The translations under genes were made by a program, and so were the position numbers. A DNA stretch of 64,000 bases. It comes from Lojkania enalia (Eukaryota > Ascomycota > Dothideomycetes > Pleosporales). The first letter of the stretch is position 1. Each line of letters starts with the position of its first letter. The notes under the pieces were generated by a model. It saw nothing but the letters and a program-made list of their open reading frames with translations, was not told the origin of the DNA and made no database searches. Below are positions 44,694-57,600 of the stretch, piece by piece. The stretch lies in NCBI GenBank assembly GCA_010094045.1, contig ML986769.1, positions 1,813-65,812 of the forward strand, read 5' to 3'.

Positions 44694-46921
44694 TCACTGC
44701 ATTCGTCCAGAAAAATTGTCATCGGCTAAGAACGGATAACTTTCCGGGAACTCCATCGAGTATGAGAATGAATCCATCAAATCTATGGCGTCAGATGTGT
44801 ATGGGGTTGACTGCAATGCGATTCCAGCACCTGCATTCAAGAACGATGTTTCATTCCTGGAGCTCTGTGGCAGGGTATGTGTCACCGTCTGCGGCGGCAT
44901 ACTCTGTCCTAGGCTGACATTCTCTTTCGAATATAACCTTCTTGAGATCTGAATGGTGCCAATCAAGGGGAGGCTAAGAGATATTCTCTGAGATTCCGGC
45001 GAGTGAGGCCGCTGTAATAGAGAATCCAGAGATCGAATGACACTTGCAGCCTGCTGTGCGAAGTCGCACCCAGCTCTGCCCGTAGATGACTCCATGGTCC
45101 TGACGACTTGGTTGATCAAGTCAGCTACCATGTTCGCATCGAATCCGTGCGAGAATCTCTCAGGGTTGGATTTGTGAGCTATTTTGTAGCTTGCTAGCTG
45201 CAGGAACACAGCGCTGGTGAATGCCTGCATATCGATGACCCAATTGGCGAAGAAGCCGATAGGTGCAGTAGGCCTCAAAGACACGTACCGAATAGCAAGT
45301 TCCTGGCAGGCATTCAGACATGTGATGAAATTGAAAGCAAATTGTTCGTTCTGCCCGTCATATGTCAGTGCCAGCTGGAGATGTGTGCGGACAGTGAAGT
45401 ACTTGTGCCAGTACTGCAGCACAATATCAATGGGGAAGTCCGTGGAGGGTTTCATGTCCCACCAGTCCTTCCCTGGAAAGCTAGCTAGTAATCGAAGCTC
45501 ATGGTCAGTCCGCATGACGGCGTTGAATAGCTCAGAGGGCGGCCTCCGAGCGGATTTCATGCCCTCCAATTCAAGCACCCGGCTGGCGATGCCAGCGAGA
45601 CTGTAGAGGTAGGCTTGCGCATTGACTTTGCCTGGAGAATCCAGAAGTGGCCGTTTAGGAAGGGGATAATTTGCTGTCGCCAGTGGAAGCGAGCACAACA
45701 TTGACGTGATTCTATCAATTGCGCAGATCGACTCCCAAGCTTGGGCCCGTTGCTTGAGGCGAGATATGTGTGAGGCTGAAGATGTCGATTCCACAGATTC
45801 GAGCGAGGCCAAAGCTGTCGCGGCTCGTGGCAGTCCGAGCAGTTCGGCTAGGGCAATGACCCTTCTTGACTGCACCCACATCTTAGTCAATTTAACTCGA
45901 CCTAGCTGCCTTAGATGGAGGAGTTAGCAATTGCACTGGTAAACGATCGTCTCGAAACAAGTACACACAATCTGAGGAAGAGCAAGGCCGCTTCGATGCC
46001 CTCGATCGTCCCAGCAACAGCATCGTCTGCGATGACGATATGCTCAACGGTGTCAGAGACGTTCTTCACGAAAGTCGAAAGGTTCTGCATGCTCTCTGAT
46101 GTGGGGAAGCTGGCTGTCGCTGGCGCATGCTGCACTGTCATTGCAATATACAAGAGGAGAGTGGCAAGAGCGGCTGGGTCATCATGGTGCTGTAATTCAT
46201 TATGAAGGGCAACCATTGCCTCTGGGGTGGTGTTTATGTTTACCATGGGGAACAAGGAGGCGTACAATGGCAGCATTGAGGAAGCATATGCCGCTATGGT
46301 TGCCATATCCGCGCGAGAGGGAGTCAAGGCTCGTAGAGCAATGCATGCTTGTGCTTTCTGAGGGCTCGTTGCATAATTGGATGGAGCTGAAATGTCATGA
46401 CCGAGCTCATGGCCATCCGAGTCGAGTAGGTTATTGTCGAACAGTTGGAGCAGGTGGGTGGGCCCTGGAGAGAGGTCTTCCGTTGCGTCCGTGTCGTCGT
46501 CTGCATCATCAACGCTATTGAAGTGGGAGACGATGGATTGCCTCCGATAATGTCCTTCATGTGATGGCAGCCATCCATCGGATGTGGCTATGCCGTTCTG
46601 AGCCTGCAACTCTCGAACGGCGGCCCAGATAGACGACTGGTTTCGTTCGAGATTCACCAGGCGAGCTCTTGTTGTGACTCGGACTACTTCGGGCCCCGGC
46701 GTCCGTAATCGTTGCGGCTCGCAGATCAGTCCTCTAGCCTCACAATAGCTGCATGTCTGCGCTATCTCTGATGGCCAGTTGCAGCGTACTTTCCGTCTCC
46801 TACCTACTGAACGTCAGCATGTTGCTTCCAACCCGTCAAAGTACCGTGGGCACGCCTCACACTCGGCACAACTCTTGGGGTTTTTGCTAGGCCATTTTGT
46901 TAAAATCTCTTCTGTTGACAT
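44694..46921 (-). CDS. Zn2Cys6 transcription factor at the right edge of the island
   Basis: Exon 1 is 46921-46861, exon 2 is 46803 to about 45965 (or 45959), and exon 3 is 45905-44694, about 703 residues. The first splice (donor GTGAGG, acceptor CAGTAG) rebuilds a perfect zinc cluster: CAECRRRKVRC, then CSYCEARGLIC at about 18-45. A Leu-rich linker (VNLERNQSSIWAAVREL) follows. The fungal-specific TF region is then seen as LPLYASLFPMVN, LLFLRLC and KMWVQSRRVIALAELLGL. The second donor is ambiguous (GTACTT or GTTTCG), changing two residues. It is nuclear. It is the last gene before the RIP block, and its promoter lies against AT-rich repeats. Its targets may be nearby or elsewhere. Confidence 0.85.
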
Positions 46922-46949
46922 GGCGGTGCATGTGCTCCGTGAATAACGA

Positions 46950-49900
46950 GGACAAGGAGGAACAGCTCTAGTATGATATAGGAAATGGATTTCATAGTCT
47001 GTGTCGCAACCTCAGAATCCTACATGCTACCCCGCCCACGCCCTACCTCTCTACCCAAGGTCTATAAATACATTATATTATCTAGATTTACAATAATCGT
47101 TAAAATTTAAAAGTTAAACGCTTATTACTATATTTTATTAATATCTAAAATTATTTTTAATATTTTATAATTTTCTAGTAAAATTCTATTTATAATTAAT
47201 TAATTAAATAATATTATTAATTATAAGTTTAAAATTTTCTATTTAAAAAAAAATATAAATATAAATATAAATAAAAGTAGATAATATATTTTATAAGTAA
47301 GTCGCCTACTTAAGTAAATTACCTATCTTATTAACTATCTCTATATTTAGAGGTATATATTATAATAATACTTGTAAGTATTACTATAATATTCTAATAA
47401 GGGATAGATATACTATTTATCTACTACTATATAAGTTCTAATATTATATTTAGGTTTACTATAATAGCTGTAGTACTTTTAGTATAATATACCCGTTCTT
47501 TTATACTTCCTACCTACGCGTACTTTATCCTCTAGCTGCTTATCTACCTCCTTTTAAGTAGCTATCTCAGCAGCTTTAGCTTTAATAAAACTACCTTACT
47601 TCTATAGAACCTTTTTTAATCGCTTTTTATACTATAATAGAACTATATTTACTTTTTAAAGCTAATTAATCTAATACTAAAATAGTACGTATAAATAAGT
47701 TATTTATATAGTACCTTTAGTAAGTAAATTAAAAGAATTATTAACTATAATAGGTAGACTATTCTAATATCTAGTAATATAGTCTTAAATTAGTATTATT
47801 TAAGACCTAGTTTAATAGTATTAGTTAGTATTTTTAACTTCTAAAAGTAACTAACTATTAGTACTAGAATATATAAAAAAGAGCTAGAATATATATTTAA
47901 ATCTACTTAACTACTATTTAAATAGTATCTTAGACTATTTAAGCTAGTTAGGTTTTATTACTACTAATACGGGCGGTAATAAGAGCTTTAATAGTTTAAT
48001 CAACCTTTATAATATACTCTAGTATAAATATATCTAGCTATAGATATATTAGCTATAAGAAGGTTAGAGTATACTATATTAGCCTAGAATATACTTTAAA
48101 ACAATTCTTATTATTCTTTTTAAGGTAGTAGAGATAGATATTATATTAAATACTTTCGTAGAGATATTCTACTATAAATAGGTCTGAAAAAGCGAATTTG
48201 CAGTTACTATCTACTTCGTATAGTTTACCGCGAGCTAGACGCCTTAGATAGTAGAAATAGCAGATAGTATAGGGCTTCTTACTATTAGCCTCCTTAATAC
48301 AGCGCTTCTAAACTAGAACAAGTACTATATTACGCGCTATAGACCTATTAGGCGCAAATTAGCTGTTTATAGACTAGAAAGGTGCTAAGGAGGGTATAAG
48401 AGAGGTATATATAGAGGAGTATAGTAAGAATAGAAAAATGGGCGGCGGGCGGCGCGGGCAGCAAGTATACGTGTCTACTAGCCCTTATTAGCTATAAAGT
48501 ACTCTATTATATCCTATATAGAGCTATAACAACTATACTAAATACGTAGCTGAAGACTAAGGGAATTATACTTATTAAAGTGGTTAAGAAAGTATAAGAA
48601 TTAAAAAAGTAGAATAGGTAGGAGGAATAGCGTTTTTATAATCAGCGTTTACTCTACTAGTACTATTTACTTATACCGCTCTAGGTAGTAAGTAATAAAG
48701 ATTCTTTAAAGGCCGACCTTATTAGGTAAAGGTAAAAGTAGTTGTAATAATATACTACTTAACCTAGAAGGAACTCTAGATTATATAATAGTACTAATCT
48801 TAAGATAGCTCTACTAGCCTATTCTAGTAATATTTGTCCTCTATAAGCTGTTATAATAATAGCCTTCTAAAAAGAGAGATAATATAATATTTTATAGCTT
48901 TAAGTTATAGGTTAATAATATAGAGTTACCTAATCTAGGGTTTAAATAGCCGAATCGCACCTTATAAGAATAGTAGTAATTTATCTCTCTTTTATTAGTT
49001 ATCTCTTTTCTAAGAGAACTAAATATATAAATATTTTAGCCCTACTACTCTATCTATTATTATTATACTATAATCTATTATACTAGCCTATTATACTAGG
49101 CTACTATATATCTTTTAGTTATACTTAAAGTACTATTACCTTCTTAACTAAATTTTCTTAACGTAATTTATTATTAATCTCGTTAATTATAGTATTAATA
49201 TCTAGAATTCTATCTTAATATAGAATCTAGTACTATTACTATATATAAGTTTTAAATTAATTTTTAATAGTAATAATAAATTAGAATATAATATCTTTAA
49301 GATTAGACTTAAAGTTAATATTATCTAATTATATAAGACTAGCTTTAAATTTACTAGTAAATTAAGATATACTATTATAGTAACTACTATATAGACTAAA
49401 GAAATTAGCCTGGAAGATATACTCCTCTATAAGATCTTACTCTTTATAGTACTTAAGGATAGTATCTAAGAGTACTTCTACTATCTTATATAAGTATAGA
49501 CCTTTAAGTATCTCTTAATAAACTATAGTAAGTAGAATACTTATAATAAAAGCTTTCTTCTTAATATAATCACAGTAGTTCTTCTACTATTAATTATATT
49601 ATACCTTATAGACGTTATTAGTACGTCGAATATTCTCGAAATTACTTTATTAGACGAGTTTTACTACTTATAGCTCTATATTATTTAAATACAGTAGTAG
49701 GTTCTAATATATTAGTTTGCTAGGTTTAGTTAGTAGAGATATTTCTTCTGAAATATCCTTAACAGCCTTATTAACAACTTAGTTTTATAAGGCGGCTTCC
49801 TATAGTAAAATATTCTTACCGTTCTTTACTATATTTATAACTCTTTTATAGTCTACTATAATAGTATTATATTCTATATTAGTAGTACGAGCTAAGCTTA

Positions 49901-50870
49901 GCTAGTTAACTAGATACTATTATTAAGCTACCTATTAGTTAGTAATAGTAAACTAGAGATCGATATAATAATTAATCTAATTTACTATAAGCTAGAAGTA
50001 TAGTATTATTAACCTATATACTGCTAGTATATATAATAACTATCGTTATAATCGTATATATACTAGAGCCTTATTTATATTAGGTTGGTTAGAGGTAGTA
50101 ACTTTAGTAAAGAGAGAGTATTAGGTTCGCCGGTTCTTTAAATATAATAAATATATTCTTAGAAGTCTAATATAGTAATAAGATAAATCTATAAGTATAA
50201 CTATATAAGACTTAATCTATTAAAAAGATCTTCCGTCTTATATAGATAAGTCTAAGACTGCTAAGCCTAGCTTATTAGGTCTATTAGGTCTATTAGGTCT
50301 ATTAGGTCTATCCTACTATACTTAATACTTCTACTATTATTACGTATATAGGTTATACTATATTTTATTATCTAGCTAATTATCTCCCTAATTCTTATAG
50401 TCCTACTATTTACTATCTAATAATTAGTTTCTAATATATATCTACCTATTATTACTTTATTAGTTCTTATTTAAGTTAACCTATATAGTAGCTAATATTA
50501 GATTAAACTCTAACTATAGAGGTAGTACCTTTTAGTATTCTATATTTATAATATCTACTCCCCCTTTTATAGGTTTATCCCAAAGCTCTTTAATCTATTA
50601 TCTTACCTATTCTATCTAGATATAGTATCTTACTATTTCTAGTAGCTTATTCTAGCTTCTAATATATTTTATATAGGTATAACGTAGTTTATAAGTAAGC
50701 TATTAGTATAAGTAAGCTGTTACCTCACCAAACTTTTAACGGCCTACCTAGATTAATATATAATAGCTTAATATAGTAACGTGTAATCAACCTATAAAGA
50801 ATTATAAATCATCCTTACAATCTTAGCTATTAATTAAGGTTAAGTTTTAACCGAGAATAGCGCTACAACA
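46950..50870. other. RIP-degraded AT-rich repeat DNA
   Basis: About 4 kb of TA-dominated sequence with no usable ORF. A minus-strand protein relic is readable around 48190-48400 (RSIARNIVLVL, then YFYYLRRLARGKLYEVDSN) but I cannot name its family. Five copies of a 10-bp repeat (CTATTAGGT plus A or C) occur at about 50277-50320. Everything else looks like old transposon sequence. Confidence 0.6.
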
Positions 50871-50879
50871 ACTTTTCGC

Positions 50880-51690
50880 TGCTCTTAAAGTACTCTCTAC
50901 TTTTAATATATTAGAATAGCTGCGCGACGTGATTATAAGCCGAATTTAAAGAAGCTTACAAAAACTAAAGAGGAGGTACTTATTAGCTATATCTTTAATC
51001 AGGATTTACGAGGATTTCTACCTACAATTAACGGCGTACAAGCTATAGTAAATAGACTATTAGCTGAGTATAGTGCTAAGATCTCAGCCTTAGTACGCGA
51101 TTATATCAACCATATTAATAAGACTACCTTCCTTCTAGTCTTTAAAGCAGCCTATAATCGATTAATTATAGAAGCTAATATCTATACAAGCTTTTAAGGC
51201 GGTACTATTAAAGCTTAATATTAAGCTACGTATACTGATACTACCTATACTAGAGACTACCCTCTAAAAGGCTAAAATACCTAGTAACGCGCGCGAACTA
51301 GAGGCTTAATTAATAGTAATTTATAGCAGGATTCAGCGATATTAAAACTTATTACCTATATTAATTATCGCAGCCTTTAATTAGCTTTAAAAGAGCGTTA
51401 TAATAATAACGTATTCGATCGCGCTGATAGCTAATTAAATTAAAAGTCTTAAGTAAGTAAACGAGGTAGTAATAAAGCGAAAATAACAGAAAAGAAAGCG
51501 ATTATAGAAGTAGGGGATTCTAATAAAGGCTGCAGGTAAGGATATAATTAATTAAAATAACGTTGAGGGGTAGATTAATAAGGAAATTCGTAATTAGAGT
51601 ATTTAGCTGTAAGGGAGTAGCCAGCTTTAATAGAGCTATAAGCGCTGTAAATAGTCTAGCTATAATACTTAAACGTACTAAATTAATAGC
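50880..51690 (+). mobile_element. RIP-degraded pogo/Fot1-like transposase C-terminus
   Basis: In changing plus-strand frames the relic shows RIYEDFYLQLTAYK, then AKIPSNARELEAQLI, IKSLK, RKRKRL and NNVEG with stops between. This is the coiled, basic C-terminal tail of pogo/Fot1-type transposases, but of a different subfamily from the copy at 1.85-3.0 kb. An open frame of 60 codons here (51563-51745) lies in another phase and is not a gene. Confidence 0.6.
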
Positions 51691-52085
51691 GCAGGTGTTA
51701 AATAATCTAATAGACTATTACTTTCTAAAATATATATATATATAGTTAATAATTATTATAATTAAGTCGTTTAAATCTTAGTAGAATAACAGCTTACTTA
51801 TACTAATAGCTCGCTTATAAACTACGTTACTATAGTACTATATCTATATTTTTCTATTCCGGGGTTAATACTCTATATATTCTAGTAGGTCCTACTCAAC
51901 TTGTAAGTATAGCCCTATTCTTCTTTCTTTTCTCTTTTTACTATACTAAAGGTTTAACGTAAAAATACCTCTATCTATAACTATTATACTAGTTACTTAA
52001 TTCTTTTACTAGGTGTTATAATAGATCTATCTTACTATTATTTAAACTATTAGTCTATAAACTATAACTATTATAGTAATACTAC

Positions 52086-52285
52086 TCTTTCTTCTATATA
52101 TAGAGAGTATCTTTCTTCTATATATAGAGAGTATCTTTCTTCTATATATAGAGAGTATCTTTCTTCTATATATAGAGAGTNNNNNNNNNNTATATATAGA
52201 GAGTATCTTTCTTCTATATATAGAGAGTATCTTTCTTCTATATATAGAGAGTATCTTTCTTCTATATATAGAGAGTATCTTTCTT
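52086..52285. repeat. 24-bp tandem repeat array interrupted by an assembly gap
   Basis: The unit TCTTTCTTCTATATATAGAGAGTA repeats about four times on each side of ten N bases (52181-52190) with essentially no divergence. Within the unit, CTATATATAG is palindromic. The Ns most likely mark an unresolved copy number. Confidence 0.9.
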
Positions 52286-52289
52286 AGGG

Positions 52290-54304
52290 TTTATCCTATA
52301 ATCTTTCTCTAACCGAGGGTACCCTTCGCTATTTTCTAGTAAATATATTAAAGGCTTATAAGAAGTCTACTTCTACTTATTAAGATTTTATAGCTACTAA
52401 GAAAGAGGAGATTTATTATCTTAAGGAATCTGCGCGTTGCTGTTATATAGCTCTTTCTTATCTAGAGTATACTAAGAAGTACGTCTATTCTTTAAAGGAG
52501 TATAGTCTAGATCTTAGGAAACGAGAGGTAAAGTTAATAGAAGAGTAAGAGAAGTTGGAGGAAGAGGAGAGGAGGTCTGTCAGGTCTAAGGCACCTTCTA
52601 CTATTATTCTGAGTTCTATATAAGAGGCTTCTTCTATATTACTACTACTATTACTTTCTAACTAGGCTCTACTTAATAACCTATTATTCTAGCCCTCTAG
52701 TAAAACTCCTTTAACTTCGTAGTATAGTTAGTTAGATTCTATACTAGTTTCTATAAACTTTCCTCCTATAAGTATCTTTTCTATTTTACTAGATACTTCT
52801 ACTAACATCTAAACCGCCTTTTTACTAGTATATATTCTACTTTATATTCCTATTCCGGTTCTATATTAATAGCTTCTTATAGTAGTATATTATTTAGCGC
52901 TAGTTCTAGTTTTAACTTATAAAATACTAGGTGTATTTTTATATTATTTAGTAGCCTTAATTTAAAATTTATAGGTCTAACCTATTCTTTAATTAAAAAT
53001 AGTCCTATCTTTTTATAATCTAGCTTTTTTATAGGTCTTTTAGTCTTTAAGTTTTTTGTTAATAAGAAAACTTTACCCCCCTTTTTAAAGGTTAGTTCTT
53101 TAATCCTTAACTTATTAGCTTATTCTACTATTTTAAGGTTTCTTAACTAAATCTTTTCCTTAAACTAATTATAGATTTCTTTTATTTTCTTAGCTTTCTA
53201 GTCTACTAGTAGAACTGGAAATTTCTTCTTATTCTATTCCTAATATATAATAGCTTTCTATTTATAGTTAGCTTTAAGAGTATAATCCCTATAGTACTTT
53301 AGGTTATTCTATTATAAACTATCTATACTATAGGTAATAGTTTAACCTAATTATCTTACTATTTATTAATATATATTCTTAAATAAGTTTCTAGATTCTA
53401 GTTAACTTATTCTATCTAACCGTTTATCTATAGGTAGAAACTAGTTAATATCTATTATTAGATTCCTATCTTTCTTATCTATTTCTACTAATATTTAGAT
53501 GTAAATAACTTATCTCTATCTAAAGTAATATATTTTAGAACTCTATACTCTATAAATACTATATATAATAGTTTATGTACTAGTTTAAGTACTATTATTA
53601 TTTCTAATACTAGTCTAAAGTATATATATTTTATTAGTTAATCTACTATATTTATAATTATATTATATCTTTATCTTAACCCTAGTTCTACTAATTCTAG
53701 TAACTTAGTTATAAAATCGATTGTAATCTATTCTTATAGTTCTTTTAGTACTTCTAATAGCTGTAAGAATCTATAAAGCTTATATCTCGTAGCCTTATTC
53801 TTTCTATATTCTAAATACTTATAGAGTATATTTTATACTTCTTTTCTTATATTAGTAAGGATAAAACTCTTTCTTAACCTTTACTCTATTTCTACTATCT
53901 CTAGGTATCTCTATTCTAGTAATTTATATAATTCTTTTATTATCTACTATTATATATATAGATATATATATAGTTATTTCTAAGTTATATTTTTAATTAC
54001 TTTTACTTCTTTATTACTTATTAGATATTACTCTACTATCTATATATCTCTTAGCTTTTATTACTAAGCTTACTCTAGTATAGTTAATTTTATAACTTAG
54101 GCAACTTATAGGTAGTTATATATAAGAAATCTATCCGATTTTTATTTTAGGATTACGTCTCTTTTATACCTTTTCTTAATTATATAGTTAGCTCTATAAC
54201 TTAGTACGTCTGTAGCTGCATTTTCTAATCCTTTCTAGTATATTATCCTAAAGTTGTAGTCTACTAGTTATTCTACCTATTATATTTATCTTTCTATAAA
54301 TTCT
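52290..54304 (-). mobile_element. Older Ty3/gypsy element, right-hand pol part (integrase), interrupted
   Basis: The minus strand at about 52.9-53.1 kb reads KVFLLTKNLKTKRP, then KLDYKKIGLFLIKE, the conserved region after the integrase core of fungal gypsy elements. Its RT and RNase H parts lie beyond the nested insertion at 61.1-62.1 kb, also on the minus strand. The plus strand at 52.3-52.6 kb has a longer stop-poor, Lys/Glu-rich stretch of unknown origin. RIP has destroyed all frames. Confidence 0.7.
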
Positions 54305-54641
54305 TATTACGGACATCCCTATAGAAACCCCCGCACTAGACCTAATTAAGATCTAAGACTCTATATAGCTGGAAGAACGAGGCTAATATAAGGCACGTGA
54401 CGCGCTTAGTAGCTCAGTTAACTGAGCAACTGAGTAAGAAGAAATAATAAGGGAACTAAATTGTATTTAACGACCTTACGACTCTAATCTTTATAGCTCT
54501 TTATAGTCAACTTAAATATCCTTTATACACTCTACTTACGCACTTCTATTATAAGCTTATAAGAATAATACGCCTCGCAGCACGTGATTACTCTTAGTTA
54601 TTACCCCGCTCTATACCTGGCCAACTAGAAGGGCCGTTATA
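54305..54641 (+). repeat. 5' LTR of the 6.8-kb gypsy element
   Basis: 337 bp, matched base for base in length by the 3' LTR. Differences between the two are almost all C/T or G/A, as RIP produces. Contains GCACGTGA-type sequence near 54582. Confidence 0.92.
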
Positions 54642-57600
54642 CTTTAACTACCCTCGTAAGGCTAGAAGAAGTAAGACCAGTTAGACTACCCTGGTTATAA
54701 GGAAAGAGATACCTTTAGTAAGTAATATAGGAAACTCACGCAAGCAGAATGTTGGGATTAGCTAGTAAGGCTACCTCTTCGGAGGTAGGTATAACAACTA
54801 TATTTATAAGAATGTAGAACGAATTAGCGTAATAATAGGAACAGCTAGTTCTAGTAGATAAATAGATAAGAAGCTTAAAGGAGACTTAGAACAGCCTTCT
54901 CGAAAGTCTTAAAGGAATATAAAGAATAGTTAATAGTAAATAAGGGATAGGACTTATAAGAATTATCTAAAAACTTAAGTAAGTCGAAAGAATACTACTA
55001 ATAATATATTACTAACAATAAATTAAACTAGTACTACTTAATAAGTTTAACGGAACTAGGTCTAAGCTTAAAGGATTCCTAGTAGTAGTAAGGATCTATA
55101 TTAACGCTAACCTCGATATTATTTAATATAAGAATAAGAAAGTACTATTTATAGGAGTATATTTAACGGGTAAACTACTCGACTAGTTCCAGTCCTTCCT
55201 AATAGATTTTAAGAACTATGCGGAAGAATACTAGAAGAGCGAAACTAAGGTAATATTTACAAGTCTAGTATACTTCTAATAGAAACTCAAACTAGCGTTT
55301 AGAGATATTGACGAAGTACGAGCAGTAGAAGATAGACTCTACGACCTAGTTTAACTGGGATCTATTACCTCGTATATATTAAGCTTTTAACAGCTCTCGA
55401 ATAAAGTTGTATAGGACGACTATAATATAATAGTAAAGTTCTGTAGAGGATTAAAAATAGAAATAAGAAGAGTAATAATATATATAGAGCAACCGCGGGA
55501 CCTAGCGTTATACTTCTAACTAGTAAAGAGAATTAATAATAAACTATACTAGTTTAAAAATAAGGAAAGATAAGCGTACTACTAAAGGGTATACTTTTTA
55601 GTAAAAGCTACCAATGCGGGCGGACCTATAGATCTAAACGCTACTAGAGAAAAGAAGCCTAAGTTACAGGCGACTCAGGAAAAGAAGACTTAAAAGAAAG
55701 ATATTAAGTACTACAATTATTAGAAACTAGAATATATAGTAAAGGAATATTGAAGTAAAAAGAAAGAAAAGAAAAACCGGCCTATAGAAGATAAACCGCA
55801 GGAAGCAGGTAAAGAAAAACTAGCTGTAACTATAGAATATAGAACCTTATATTAGTTCTTCTATAACGAAGATGAGTATTAAATATACTAACAACTTAAA
55901 GAAGCTATAGGGTATTAGCTTTAGAAGAAAACGTAACTTACAGCAACGTAGGAACGTATAAAAAGGTAGCTAGAAGAAGTTTAGGAAATATTAGACGAGG
56001 ATAAAGAAATAAATACCCCGTTACAAATAGAAGAAGCTACTACTAGAGTACTAACACCTAAACCAGCACCTAGAGTATATTCTATATACCGATAAGGAAT
56101 AATCGAGTATAAATAGAGAACCCCGGCTCCTATAGCTACCCTATAAGAAGAACTACCTATAAGATTCTATAATAAAAATAGACTAGAATAAGACATTATC
56201 AACGTTTACGAAGAGTAGTAAAATACCTACCCTAGGGAAATCCGCTTCTTATACTTCTAAAAGTGGATAGAAACTATAAAGGTAGTAGAAGAGCACCTTA
56301 ATATAATAGACTGGGACAAGGCTGCGTATATAGTACGGAAAGTAGTAGCCTTCTTACAAAGTAAAATACTAGTAAAATACTAGGTACTAAAGGCATCGCG
56401 ATATAAATAAGAATAGGATTATTAGGTTAGAGAAGATAATAACCCCTATATAAACTAACACCACCTAGTATATTTTAAGATAGTATAGATATCGTATATT
56501 AAACAATAATATAAGGCCTACTAAAGAAGAAAAGAAAATACAGGTATATAGCTAAGACGACTAAATAAAGATAAAGTACTAGGAAACCCTATAAAGTAAG
56601 AAGCTATAATAGAATAGGAAGTTACTAAATAAACCTAAAACTATATAGTACTTGAACCTAGACTTCTACTACCTAAAGTATATATTAGAGGAAGGCTATA
56701 ATATAAATGCCTAGAACGGAAATATCCGAAATATATATTTATAAAAGAAGTAATAGCCTACTAACTTAAGACAACTCAGCTATATAGAAATATAAGAGAA
56801 TACCACCTTACAACACCCGGACGGTACTATAACTATAAAGTATATATACTTATTAATAGTAGAGTAATAAAGAATTTTATAGCTAGCAACTATATCGCTA
56901 GAAAAGGAATATCTATAATATAACTAGAACGACCTTATACAATTTAAACTATAGAAGGGAAAGATTTCTAGAAGAAAGTTATATATACTATAGAACTAGG
57001 AGAGTTCGAAATTCCAGGAATAACCCGATAAGGACAAATATTCTAAATTATAGAAATTACCAACTATAATATTATCCTAGAAATTCTATAGTTAAGAAAA
57101 GAAAACTTTTAGATAAATTAGTAAACGGGACGAATCATCCTTAAAAACTCTAGCTAACTAATTAAGGAATAACTTGCTGTAATAGTAAAAGAAGTAGTAA
57201 AAGAATTATTCCTAATAGGAAACGTATTATATAGCATACCTAAGGAATACTAATATTTGATAAAACAGCTCTAAGAACTACTATAATACCTACCTAAATA
57301 TAGAGAATACAATTATAAAATTAAATTATAACTAGAAAAAGAACCTAGATACGGACCAATATATAGCCTAATACTAAGGGAAACAGAGGCTCTAGAATAA
57401 TATATAGACGAACACCTAAAGAAAGGAATAATTAGAGAATTAAATTTACTAGTAGTATACTCTATATTCTTCGTAGATAAGAAAGGAATAACCGACCTAT
57501 AAATATATATTAATTATCGCACCCTTAATAATATTATAATTAAGGATTAATATCCTCTACCACTTATTCGTGATTTAAGAAACTAATTAAGAGAAGCTAC

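Noticed and set aside
51563..51745. Plus-strand ORF of 60 codons
   Set aside because: Different phase from the transposase relic in the same DNA; AT-rich chance ORF.
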